This document shows positions 23,556 through 34,230 of a stretch of 64,000 bases of DNA, piece after piece. The stretch is from Urechis unicinctus (Eukaryota; Annelida; Polychaeta; Xenopneusta; Urechidae), in NCBI GenBank assembly GCA_034190875.2, contig CM067343.1:14873073-14937072 (forward strand), given 5' to 3'. The first letter of the stretch is position 1; every line of letters starts with the position of its first letter. Position numbers and translations under genes: made by a program. Under the pieces are notes generated by a model. It saw nothing but the letters and a program-made list of their open reading frames with translations. It did not search any database and was not told where the DNA came from.

Positions 23556-24170
23556 ACAGTATACGTAGCTTATTACACAAAACATGCTGTGTCGTGATTA
23601 AAATTACTTCCGACGATGAAGGCGACAGCTGTCAGTCGAATTCCTGTCCACTTTGAACAATTGATGGTGTACACAAACCACGAAAACATGTTATCAACCC
23701 CCAATAGCACACTGCGGCAGCATACGCAATTCACAGTAGCAAGTGTGGCAGTATTGATATTAATATTATTACATGAATCAGCTGTATCTAGAAATTGGTT
23801 TTGCTTCTGATGTATGCATAGCCACGACACGTTTATCCATTGCAATATTTTATCATGCTCGTTGTTTGTATTCTACGTGGCTTTTACCTTTAATATACAC
23901 AGACTCGGTTGCACATAAATATTGTATAAGTCAACCAGGCGGAGATAGGGAGAAGACAATCGTTAAAAGTAAAGATAACATGTAGCTTTATACTTTAGAT
24001 TAATATACTAAGGCACTGTATTGATATGCCAACACAGCGCACCAATAACATACGTACTACCGGAGGGCACAATATGTCACATGACAAACACCGCCTCTAC
24101 TGGCAGTGGCACATTCGTAATAATAATATCGTGTAATCCTCAGAAGTAAGCGGTGGCGTAACATATATCA
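23556..24170 (-). pseudogene. modules K and L
   Basis: Minus-strand frame 23,573-23,845 (90 codons) reads through HQKQNQFLDTADSC, a run of alternating Asn and Ile, and TVNCVCCRSV, and ends in NFNHDTACFV. It parallels the frames at 19.3 and 46.0 kb. Module L follows (tgatatgccaacacagcgc near 24,022). Function unknown. Confidence 0.4.
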
Positions 24171-24440
24171 CATTAAAATATATCAATTCTGTCGTTGGCT
24201 ATGAACACAAAGACAAGTGTATTGCATTGAACTGACGACGGCTTGTGCGACATGATTATCGGATAATAGTTCCATGGGGCATGACTGTTGTCAGGTAATC
24301 GAGGTAATAATTCCTATTCTACGACATTATCCCCCAAAGATTCGAACATCGTCAGAACACATTAACCACGATATCATTAACGTCCTAGATTCGTCACACC
24401 AATCTCATTTTAATATAACCTTAGTTGATGTCGTAAGTTG
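24171..24440. repeat. module M
   Basis: ggctatgaacacaaagac near 24,196, agttccatggggcatgactg near 24,267, then a shortened catcgtcagaacac segment near 24,347. Confidence 0.65.
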
Positions 24441-25010
24441 TAGCCATGTCCAAGATGTGGTACGATGAAGCCATGCCCGAGTTTTAGTATCGTGCGACAT
24501 TTTCGAAAATGCGGTTGAATGAGGCCAAGTGTGGTGAGCCGATATCTGAGATACTGAGAAGACCATGTGGATTGATAAGTCCATGTTAGTGTTGTGGTGG
24601 GGTTAGACCATGCCAAGGGGATGTTATGGAGAGGTCATGTTAATTATGTTCAATGGAGATACCACGTCAACTATGTGGTCTAGTAAGACCATGTTAATGA
24701 TGCTATATTCGAGGATATGTCTATGATATGGTATGAGGAGGCTATGTCAATGATATAGTATGGTTAGCCGATGTCTATTGTATACTATGGTGATGTAATG
24801 TCAATGATATAGTATGGTTAGTCGATGTCTATTATAAAGTATGGTGATGCAATGTCAATGATATGCATGGTTAGTCGATGTATATCATTAAGTATGGTGA
24901 TGCAATGCCAATGATATAGTATGGGTAGTCTATGTCAATGATAACGTATGGAGAGCCGATGTCAATGGTGCGGTACGTTGCTGTTATGTCAGTATTGTTG
25001 GTTCTGAATG
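24441..25010. repeat. 27-bp minisatellite, module F
   Basis: Tandem units with phrases such as tgatatagtatggttagcc and gtcaatgatatagtatgg, drifting in length around 27 bp. 24,440-24,720 matches 60,700-60,970 unit by unit in order (tgtagccatgtccaagatg, gttaattatgttc, ctagtaagaccatgttaatg), so the order of variant repeats was copied as a block. Confidence 0.8.
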
Positions 25011-25880
25011 ACATTAGAATGGCATGTGATGGAGTAACTTCATTGGTTGATATTAACTATCAGAGCATTTCATCTAGACGACTGAGGTCAGTATTTGGTG
25101 AGTGATTCCTTGTCAGGCCTAGTAGTACATTATATAAGCCTCACACCATCACGTCGTTATACCGAGTTTACATATAATGGTCCTAAGGTCCCGTGATGAT
25201 AAGGTTGGTTCAAAGCTGGGAGAAGGGTTGGATTAAAGTACGGATGTCACGGATTAGATAGCGATCGTGTCATGTTGGGGATTGTGCGATCTTACAATTA
25301 TCTGCCGGGTCACGCTGGGAATCAGACCTGAATATGCCTTCATTAACGAATATTCTGGTCTATTGTTAGAGATTTGTCAGTTAAAAGCAGCGTCGTATAT
25401 TCAGTAAGCATGCTAAACTAGCAGGCAACGTAGATATTTGCATCTTTATCCCCACTATGACCCTACGTAAAATCTTTTTTCCCTTCCCGGCCAAATCCTT
25501 ACTGTTACTCTACTCTAATACCCGCCATTATTCCCACTTTACCCCATTTTAACGCCGCTTTTAACTCACAGTGCATATAGATTTGTCTTGCTATGAATAA
25601 AATTTATAGTGTACATGCTCGAAACTATGCATAACATTGTCAACGCCAGGAAGCTATAGCCAATTTTGACCTCATTTTGCCCTTTTTAGAATGTCGCTAA
25701 GTGAAATTCACAATTATCTCAACTGAACCTCTTTGTTTATTTATAGAGAGCTGCATATGGTACGGTAAGCCTGTGTCTATTATATAGCATGATGCCAATG
25801 ATTAAGAGTGCTTAGGCTAAGCCTGTGCTGTGTTATGGTGAGTTCCACGGTAAGTACTGTGTTTAAATTGTGTTTACTGT
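25011..25880. other. stretch with no match elsewhere in the window
   Basis: Lies between modules F and G, which adjoin directly at 40.25 kb. It includes a pyrimidine-rich part at about 25,450-25,560 and the phrase attatataagcc near 25,131 that resembles a TATA box, which proves nothing alone. No long open frame. It is either an insertion or a part of the unit lost in the other rounds. Confidence 0.5.
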
Positions 25881-26171
25881 GTTACTGGCCACTTACCTGA
25901 CGAGTATTGTTATTGAGGAATGCTGACCTCACGAGTATTGTTATTGTAGCGCAGTACAACGCCCTGACTAAGAATTGTTTTGAAAACATGTTCAATTTCT
26001 AGATACAGCTGATTCATGTAATAATAATATTATCAATTATCTGTTGTTATGGCGGGGTATCTCAATGACTATCCTCTTCCATCATTCAATTTTCACGTAT
26101 ATCTTTGGCAGCCTCATTCATGATTCGTAACAGCACGTTGTTATATCGATACCATGAGACATCTTAATATA
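25881..26171. repeat. module G, downstream part, with an inverted filler
   Basis: gaatgctgacctcacgag near 25,919 and atggcggggtatctcaatg near 26,049 match 40,265-40,395 and 61,340-61,470. Between them, at about 25,998-26,040, the expected bases are replaced by caatttctagatacagctga and the following Asn-rich codons of module K in reverse orientation. It is the only inverted module piece I found. Confidence 0.7.
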
Positions 26172-26480
26172 TCAAACATTCCAACCCGACACTTGCTCAC
26201 AGCAAATCCTAGTCTCGTCCCATACAGACTTCCAAATTGTCTTGGTTTCTATGAATGCATTACACGACGCACATGTCTCAGCATGCGCATTTCCGTCTAG
26301 AAAGTACATCGGTTTCATACTGTGATATGAGTATTCATGATCACACTTTATACGCTCTGTCTGTGTGATATATCTCGCAACTAAAACGTTCCTCCATTCA
26401 TGCCGATGAACAGTGACACGGCGCCCTGTGGTCGACGTATTGCATAGTAGGCGCTCAGCTTGTAGGCATAAATCAGGCAC
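26172..26480 (-). pseudogene. Cys-rich open frame, likely relic exon (module G)
   Basis: A 102-codon minus-strand frame with Cys at residues 5, 13, 46, 70, 73, 93 and 94, an N-glycosylation site in LLCNTSTT, and a segment YHSMKPMYFLDGN. The homologous stretches at 40,500-40,760 and 61,600-61,690 encode the same peptide scraps but are broken or cut short, so this is the best preserved copy. It looks like part of a secreted or extracellular domain, but I do not recognise the family. There is no start context or splice evidence that would make it a gene today. Confidence 0.4.
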
Positions 26481-26960
26481 GCAATATCAAGCTGATACTG
26501 AATGTAGGCGTATTCTATTTTTTTCTAGAAAACGTGGGGCAGTATTGAAACAGACCAACGCTCCATGACAATCGAGCCTTCTGCCGCGCAATAAATAGAA
26601 GCAGCAAGACATATTTCGGAGGAAGCATCAAGGCCTGAACAAGTGCAAGAAACGCAAGCGTGCGAATAGGATAGAGGGATATCACATTACATATTTTAAC
26701 TTTAAATAATCATGAAGCAATTATGTCAAAGGAAAATCTGGAGAAGTTTCTTGTAATATGCAACAGCCCGTGCTAATAGGATGATATATCAAGAATAACC
26801 CCGGTGATAGAAGCTATTGACGCCAGTCAATTAACATTTTCAATCTGCTTCCGTTTATACCTACAGAAGCAGGAATCAATCATGTGACGCGACGGCCTTG
26901 GAGCTGAAATGCGCCGAGCAAGCCCTCTCACAAGTAACATGATCCATTGTCTGCAATAGC
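26481..26960. repeat. module H
   Basis: ccaacgctccatgacaatcg near 26,557, taatcatgaagcaattatgtc near 26,707, gtgacgcgacggccttgga near 26,885. On the minus strand module H gives RPSRxKTD peptides, clearer at 55.5-55.8 kb. Confidence 0.7.
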
Positions 26961-27510
26961 ATTGAGAGGTCCTCTGTTTGAATAACTATACCACATAATA
27001 AAGCTGGGATAAGTACATTTCCATCAGTAAGTGTATCAGTGGTAATTTATTTTAGACAGGATTATCGACCGAAATTGGCCATCCACAAACTACTACAGCG
27101 GCCTTTAATGTGTCGTTTTACGTCGGTGATAAAGTGTAGTTGGCTACTGAGTTTTTATCACACCAACAATTATGGATGTTTTACAAATAATTAGTCCGAT
27201 AGAGACATGTTAACAAGGCCACCAACGTAGCATTTGTGAGAAAGACAGCCATGTCAGTCAACATTCCCCATTCCTCGTCTAAAAGTAGTCGACCCCCTGT
27301 GATTCTTCCGGCGCGGTATTCTGGAAAAACCGCAAATAACATGCCTGCCCTATATTAACACCACCTATCCAATTGTGTTGTAATTAGTCAAGGTAAAATT
27401 CATCATTCCTACAACATTTAAGGAGGCAGTGGCCAATGTGTCCGGGAAATGAGCTGGTAATCAACACGACCGTTGCTACGCTTGCTGTGTGATCTCGGGA
27501 TGCTTATTTG
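26961..27510. repeat. module I
   Basis: gaggtcctctgtttgaataa near 26,966, gaaattggccatccac near 27,071, aataattagtccgatagag near 27,187, and acaccacctatccaa near 27,358. Follows H without a gap as in the 41-kb round. Confidence 0.7.
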
Positions 27511-28235
27511 GGTTAAGTGATTAAGAACGCTTACTTTTCGTAAAAGACAAAGCTGTAATATTTAGACAGGCATAGCTCATATATCCGACACAAGACCTGA
27601 CAAGATTTGGAATGTTTAACAGTTGCTATATGCATCTCATTTACCCATTGGCTTATTGCCAGCCATGACAGAAGTACATATAGCCAATCTTCCAATTTGC
27701 ATTGAAGTCTGCAACAGACGCCTGTAAGAATTACGATGCATTGGTTTGTCTGCAAGCTATGGAAAACTTAACATTTGTTTCAGCCCAGTGATTATCCGAC
27801 TTTATACGATACACAGTGTTGAAGAGAGTCGTTTCGAGAAACACAAAACCTGTGCACAATTTTAAGGGTCAATCACTTTGCGGTATCAGCATCTACTACC
27901 TTGTATACCGTAATGTGTTTAAGAGAGAGTTTCCGTAAATTGTGTGCCTGATATATTCTGCTTCATCAAAATATGCCTTATTTGCCCCTTGGGTTAGATA
28001 TAGCCAAGAGGGCCAACAGACCGACTCCAAAACATATATGGTGAAACGTTGCCGCTCGCATCACCTCGTTATCCACCCATCTGTGTTCAAATACTGTAAA
28101 TTTGCGAAAGAGAACAAACAAGTTCTCGGCATGGAGCAATATTGCCTGAACGTAAAACATTCCTGTTTTGGGGAACGCTGACGACATATTCATCAACAGG
28201 AAATATAGTTAATAAGAGAAGCTATGACATACACC
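27511..28235 (-). pseudogene. module J with open minus-strand frame
   Basis: Minus-strand frame 27,978-28,196 (72 codons) carries GMFYVQAILLHAENLFVLFRKF, shared with 18,439-18,672. Upstream parts (gacgcctgtaagaatta near 27,718, gcagcctg-type) agree with other J copies. The residues are of mixed hydrophobicity and no domain is recognised. Confidence 0.4.
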
Positions 28236-28740
28236 ATGCCGCGCAGCGATGTTAAATTACCTCCCATGAAGCTCTTATGCGCATTCCTGTCGTCATTCAA
28301 CTCTTGATGGCACACATAGACTGCAAAAAGGTGACACCAACGCCCATTATCAACTGATTATTCACATTTCAGCAGTATACGCAGCATCCAATAGCAGATG
28401 TGGCATTGTTAAATGTAACAATAGTTCGGGAATTAGCTGTGTCTAGACATTGGGGTTGTTTACGTGTGGTTTGTTCCCAGGATGCATAGCCACGATACGT
28501 CGCATTTTATCAACTACCATCTTACATAACTCTCATCTTTCATCTTTCAGACAGCCAACACCAGAGACGAGGCCTACCCTCAAAGTAAAGCCAGCGTGCA
28601 GCAGTATACTTAAGACAAATAGAAATAGTACTGATATGCCAACACTACAGACCAATAATAATCGCATACTTATTAAGGAGGACATAATTTATCAGGTTGC
28701 AAACACAGACTCCACTGGCATCTGTTCATTCACAATGATA
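28236..28740. repeat. modules K and L
   Basis: K: cgcattcctgtcgtcattc near 28,280, ggaattagctgtgtctagac near 28,430. L: ctgatatgccaacactacag near 28,632. The K reading frame seen at 19.3, 23.6 and 46.0 kb is not open here. The plus frame 28,450-28,785 (111 codons) is not conserved in sister copies. Confidence 0.65.
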
Positions 28741-29020
28741 ATCAGTTGTTATACTCCTACCCCGATGGTGTGCAGACAGTATTGATCGGGTGTTTACTTG
28801 ATACCATGTGGCATGACTTTGGTCAGATTATTGGGCTAATAGTTACATTTTTCGATCCATGTCTGTTTACATTTTACGACTTTCTCCCCCACAGATTCAA
28901 ACACCATAGCCACATCATCAGAACGCATTTACCACGTATCATGTACTTCTAGGGGTCGTCTCTCAGATCCTGATTATAATATAACACTACGAAAGTATAA
29001 CAGGTCAATTTCGGTGGACC
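28741..29020. repeat. module M
   Basis: catgactttggtcagattat near 28,811, caccatagccacatcatcag near 28,902, atttaccacgtatcatgtac near 28,927. Close to 41,975-42,060. Confidence 0.7.
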
Positions 29021-29370
29021 TGCCTTCATTACTACAACGTTCTCTGTGGACTACATCCCGACCAACGCCACTCACTCATACACACGATGATTGTTAATAG
29101 CTGTTATCCTCAATTAACATCTCACCATAGCCATAACGTCAAATATATAGCATCACAATATTATACAGAATAGGGCACAGTTTGATTGCACATTTAAGTA
29201 CATTTCATGTGGCCCGATAGTTGTTTAAAGCAACTATGTTAATGCAAATAAGATACAAATATAATTTAAATAGACTTTTCTAATCGGTGGTTTATTCCTC
29301 ACAGTAGCTACAACATACATTGTTGATTCTTAGTGATATACAGCTACACCATTATCAATTCTCGCATCCA
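29021..29370. repeat. module N
   Basis: gcacatttaagtacatttca near 29,191 and gtggtttattcctcacag near 29,286. Aligns with 42,070-42,360, with both joined to the receptor tail module downstream. Confidence 0.75.
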
Positions 29371-29630
29371 AGTGAAGTTGGTGTAGGCTTTAGCACAGCA
29401 TACCATCAATACACACCTACACAAATGCGTTATTTTCTGAATCTTCTTCTTCGTAATTGTCTAATGGGCGTGTCGAATGCACAATATTCCATTTTGGCAG
29501 GTTTTTTGTAAGGATTCAGAGAGGCACAGTGCTTAAAACACACACGCTTCAGAGTGCTCAAGGACTAAACCAGCAGAAGACAATAAAATGGATAGATGAC
29601 ATTAACGAAATAAAAATGAATAGTTCTATG
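29371..29630 (-). pseudogene. GPCR 3' end relic
   Basis: gcgttattttctgaatcttc near 29,425, the aggttttttgtaaggattcag stretch near 29,500 and agacaataaaatggatagat near 29,578 align with 44,160-44,375, where the minus strand encodes TM7, helix 8 and the cytoplasmic tail of the receptor. The similarity ends just at TM7. Membrane helices 1-6 are absent in this round. Confidence 0.5.
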
Positions 29631-30115
29631 ACGCTGGTGAGTTTTACCATACCAATTAATTATCGAATACACAGCCAATGACAATGATATATAAGAAGAA
29701 GCACAATATTCATCATATTTTGTCACGAAACTAATTTTAAACGCAAGCGAAGTTCATGTTTGTATGATTCCAAAGTGCGCTGCTATCGAATTACACCAGG
29801 AAAGCTACATGTCGCATGGTTGGTTATCTTTGTCGTTTCCCATTTACGTGCAAATGGTTCATACAACTGTATACTTCTGCGACGGTTTCAGATTTGCAGA
29901 TAAACAGCAAAATAAACAGACGATATCATCCTCATTACGCTACAACTGTTTACGTTGATAGATGATTAATTGTTTCACGAATGGCGTCAATCACCAGCCA
30001 CTGTAACTGTACATTTACCGCACGGGACGCTTAATCGGATTAATTGATTATGTGGTCAGTGATACGGATACACTTGATGCACTTCACTTACTCGCGATAT
30101 TCTTGAGATTCTGAA
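29631..30115. repeat. module V
   Basis: cagccactgtaactgtacat near 29,996, tcgaattacaccaggaaagc near 29,786 and tggtcagtgatacggata near 30,053 match 42,960-43,390. The 43-kb copy has about 190 extra bases (42,770-42,960) not present here. Confidence 0.7.
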
Positions 30116-30507
30116 TGTAGTCGTAGTTATCCTAGAAAACGTAGGGCGGCAATGAAAGAGGCCAACGCTCCATGACAATCGAGCACACTTCCAGTTAATG
30201 CCATATTTTGAAGAGGGCGTCACGACACGAACAAGCACGAAGGCTCTTACAGTTGGCTTTTAATTGAAGCAATTATGTCGAAAGTAAAGCTGGAGAAGTC
30301 ATTTGTAATATTTGAATATCCACAGCACGTGCTGATAGGATCAAATATAAAAATAGTTCCGGGGGATGAAGCTATTGATCTCCAATCTGCTCCCGTGTAT
30401 AACTACAAAAGCAGGAATCAGTCTTGTGACTTGACGGCCTTGAAATCACACGCGCACAGCTAGCCCTCTTTAATGTAACATGATTCGTTGTCCACAAAGA
30501 CGATGTG
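30116..30507. repeat. module H
   Basis: ccaacgctccatgacaatcg near 30,162, agcaattatgtcgaaagtaaa near 30,268, gcaggaatcagtcttgtgac near 30,411. The join to the 804-bp block at 30,508 is at the natural H-I boundary. Confidence 0.7.
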
Positions 30508-31311
30508 GGGTCCTCCGTTTGAGTAGCTCTGGCACATAAGAAAGTTGAGGTAGTTTGATCCCGATAGCAGATGTACTGGCAGGAGTAACTTGCAAAATAG
30601 GCTATCCCCAATTTTCTATAGCTGCCCGTTTAACAGTTTTACGTCGGTCATAAGGCGAAGTTGATGGATGTGTGTCACACAAAAAGTAATGGTTTACAAA
30701 TAATCAGTCCGACATATGGGTAAACATGGCCACCAACGTAGTGCTAGAAAGACAGCCACGTATGTCATCAATTATGTACACTCCCCTTGCCTCATCTTAA
30801 GGTGGCCGACCCTTGTGATTCTTTCAATGCGGTTTGTAATTTGCCAGAAATACTGCTTAAAATATACATACCATATACTAACACCACCTATCTAATATAG
30901 GGGAACTAGAAAAGACCAAGACAGGACCAGCGTAGGTAAATATCATGATTCTTACAGCATTGTATAAGGTGGGGACCAATGTTTGCCGGAAAGGCGCTCT
31001 TATCAACTTGACGGTTGCTTTGCTTGCAATTTGATCTCCGATAGTGACCATGAAGGAAGAATGTACCTCCAATCATCCAGTTTGCTTTGATACCTGCCAT
31101 AAACACCCGTATGAATTATCATACTTTGGTCTTGGTTTGTTTGCAAGCTGTGGAAAACCCAAACTTAATTGGTTAACAATCTAGTAATGGTGTTTTATAC
31201 ACTGCTAACATCGTATAGATAGTTCTTGATTAGTTAGCATAAGTTGAATGATCTGCAGAAGTAAGCAATGAAACGACAGGTAGATGTGAAGGTAGTATGG
31301 ATAGGAGTCAG
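30508..31311. repeat. 804-bp near-identical block, copy 2
   Basis: Constant offset of 14,268 bases from 16,240-17,043 along its whole length. Because its left edge is in natural order (H then I), this copy may be the donor and the 16.2-kb copy the recipient. Its two minus-strand frames (30,878-31,106) are the same as at 16,610-16,838 and are probably not coding. Confidence 0.9.
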
Positions 31312-31610
31312 GCCGCAAGACATGATGCAAATTCCTCACTGAGATGCAGCTTTCTACGAATCTCAGCTGTCAAAACAACCGCTGTGTAAATGTTGACCTA
31401 CAACGACATGAGTTTTAGGCGTGTGATGCGCCCTCGTTATCCACTGCTTTGACTATGCGTTGATGCTCCAATAAAGGACTTATAGCTAAGCGCACACGAC
31501 CTGTAGAACCCTTCTTAGCCACAGACATTAAAGGCGAAACTGTTCGAAGCTAATGGATTCTTGGGAAAGTGACCTATAATTGCCCCCTTGTCGATCTCTG
31601 TCACAATAAG
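31312..31610. other. stretch with no match elsewhere in the window
   Basis: About 300 bp between the 804-bp block and a partial A/B module. No open frame of note and no repeat structure seen. Confidence 0.5.
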
Positions 31611-32055
31611 GGGTCAATGTGAATAACATTGTCTGCATTTGTATAAGGCATCATTGTTGTATTTCTGACAAGGTGCTATCACAATGCAACATCCGGACGA
31701 ATGATTGATTGTCAGATTTATGGTCGGTTTGTTCAGGGGGGGGGGGGAAGGGTTGTTAACCGTACCTATGATAGAATATATATTGAGCTCGGTATTATAG
31801 ATAGTTTGTCCAACATCGACAGCCAATAATGTTAATGAGTTGCTTTATTGTTATATTAATCTTTGCATCTTACTTGGAGTAAATGAATCCAGCCGTAGTG
31901 CCGAACCCTTCTTGGGAACCTTAATTGCATATTGGGTAGGTTATGTATCTGCCCACATCGCCTAACCCTTCCTTTTCCCCACAACGGATCACATAAGTGA
32001 CTCACGGTCTAAGGGGCAAAACAATGACACATGAGCATCCACAAAGACTCCCGCA
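31611..32055. repeat. partial A and module B
   Basis: ttgtatttctgacaaggtgc near 31,656, a 12-G run at 31,736-31,747, and tacttggagtaaatgaatcc near 31,872. Closest to 790-1,215 and 47,490-47,900. Confidence 0.75.
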
Positions 32056-32640
32056 ATGAGCTATGTTATATATGTTTGACAAATAATGTGACCAATAATT
32101 ATAAATGAGGTAACAATGTGTTGGCAGTCGACAAAATCGAAAAGTTTTCTAGGGACAGAACAGAACTAATACTGGCAAGATAGGCTTAACAAACTGTGAC
32201 AGCTGATCAAGCAGACGTGAAATATGGCAAGAAATAACGCGTTATAATGATAGTCCAAGATGTTATACTGCTGGACAAGTGCTATATATGACACCCGTTC
32301 ATACAGCTGTTAGAGATTCAGAAATTCAGAATGGTTTGAATTGTTATTGCGCAGAATGACCTTGATCATATATAGTTACTATCCCGCAATAATGCATAAA
32401 GTTGTTTTGCAGTCATGGAACCGTTCTAAAAATATGCGCACAAAGATTGGTAAATCTCAAGAAAGAATGCTCAAATAAGAGAATATTGGTTGATTAACCA
32501 ACTGCTACATACACGACAATTGTATTGATGAACAGATGCATTGGCAATAGGTGTATTAAATCGAGAGAGAGTAGAAATAGAAGGGTGTTTAACTGATGCG
32601 ATCTAACACCCGACATGTTAAATGATCTTGACTGGCTAAC
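32056..32640. repeat. short C1 and the segment shared with 1.6 kb
   Basis: ggcagtcgacaaaatcgaaaa near 32,122 is C1, cut after aacaga. From 32,163 ctaatactggcaag onward it matches 1,628-1,760. 32,300-32,560 has no clear match. Confidence 0.6.
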
Positions 32641-33180
32641 TGATCGACGAAGACCAGTCTGAATTTGTTGATGCCGGGAACCTCAAAATGGGGTGTAAGT
32701 AGTGCTACGTTTTCCGATCATTATACCTCACAATGTATTCCACTACGAACCGGTATGATAATAACGGTTGAATGACGGAATATATCGTGTTTTTCGCATT
32801 GTTTGAGAATAGCGACTACACAGGTATAAAAGTTTAACCCTCTGCATTCAATACACATGGCTGCAGCGAGGCACCTGTCCCTAATGTTGGTCATTTCCAA
32901 TAATTGTTCTTGTATAGAGGTCAGTATAACTAGAAATGAACAAGGGGAGGCATGGCAATCTGACAAGACAAACGAGGCGAAAGCAAATTACGCTACGACC
33001 CAATGGATGAGTTTTATAAGTTTACAGGATATATCATGGTGGTATAAGCTGTGAGAGAAGTGAGGAGGATAAGGATGATAAGTGGATATGGGACCTATCC
33101 ACTGAGAAGAATTGGGTCAGGACTAGGAAGGTCATTTGACCAGCTTGACCAGTTATGGTCAGGCTGGTCTTATTGCAAGG
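32641..33180 (-). pseudogene. modules C2, D and E with open minus frame in D
   Basis: Minus-strand frame 32,721-32,966 (81 codons) includes RCLAAAMCIECRG, matching RCLAAASFIEYGM at 39,435-39,740 and CLAAATCIEYGM at 49,602-49,892. Module E follows (taagctgtgagagaag near 33,045). The frame is one of the few open over more than 80 codons in several rounds. Family unknown. Confidence 0.4.
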
Positions 33181-33840
33181 TAACTTCGCCAAACATTCCA
33201 TTAAGGTAACTTACATGATACACACAACGGAGGGGCCAAAATGAAATGAAAAGGTAGGCAATTAAAATAAGTTAATGTGCTCTTAGAAGTCGATACAAAG
33301 CCTCACAATGGCATCGGCTTTATGAAATGCTCGTTGATGGACATTTAGTTAAATTTCATCAAACAAATCTCTAGTAAGCTATGTCAGAGATTACACATGA
33401 GTGATATTTCTTGTCAGTTGATAGGTTACAAAGTGCTTCCACGTGATGATTGAGAACGACGTTGAAATGGCCAATTCGCGTTCTTGTGGTCTGATAACTA
33501 TCAAGGCTGCCGTAGCTGAATAAATCATCTCATAAAAATATTTGACCGTAGTCTAATGTAAATGCCCACAGGTTGGTCCCGCAAGCAGAGCGATTGAGTC
33601 TCAGTTGGGTAACAACGGTGTCTAATTCAAGTAAAGACACGCTGCCACGGAAAACACAACAGCAGAAATGTAATGCCTCGTCAGCAGAAATACACTCGAC
33701 AAGAAAGTAATGTATTGGTCACAGCACACGGTGAAAGGTGTCATGCAATTCACTTGTAATGAACAATTGATGGAGCTTACTCTACGTTGTAATGCTGTGT
33801 GGCTGGGTGGGTGAAACTTTTGTCGGCTTCATCGAAGGCT
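33181..33840. repeat. module O
   Basis: caaggctgccgtagctg near 33,501, cagcagaaatgtaatgcc near 33,660, and gtattggtcacagcacac near 33,712. The 15.6-kb and 43.4-44.1-kb copies are its sisters. Confidence 0.65.
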
Positions 33841-34035
33841 GTTCGCCATGAATACTCACCTGTATATGTGCACTATTTTCCGACCCACGTATTGCACGAG
33901 CACATTCCTTTTTCTTCAGTTTTTGTCATATGAGCGTGCCTCTTGTACAATGCGATTGTCGACGAAGGTTGTAACAGCTGCCTTATTGGGAAGTTTTGAG
34001 GTGCACAAGCATTTGAGTACCTTTAGAGTTCGATG
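33841..34035 (-). pseudogene. GPCR tail relic
   Basis: tcgccatgaatactcacctg near 33,843 and ggttgtaacagctgcc near 33,967 align with 44,150-44,280, just beyond the receptor's helix 8. The seven-helix core is deleted and the N-terminal module Q follows within a few bases, an internal deletion that removed the receptor body. Confidence 0.5.
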
Positions 34036-34230
34036 AATCAAAGGAACCAAAAACCAAAAAAATTGGGTGCGATATATCTGTTGATGCTATGGACGGCAAG
34101 GGTAGTCCTACGTTATGTAATGAGCATAATGTGTTAGAGCTTGTCAGGAGGAACCGTTCGCGTCCGCCATTGTGTTTCGGTGAATGGTTCCACAAAACTC
34201 AGAGCAAATGACTCGACTGAAAACCATTCA
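34036..34230 (-). pseudogene. GPCR N-terminal region (module Q)
   Basis: gggtgcgatatatctgttga near 34,064 and gaatggttccacaaaactcag near 34,182 match 11,720-11,900 and 45,235-45,400. No uninterrupted receptor-like frame. Confidence 0.5.

Noticed and set aside
25120-25145. TATA-like sequence as a promoter
   Set aside because: A single TATA-like string in AT-rich DNA with no gene beside it is not evidence of a promoter.
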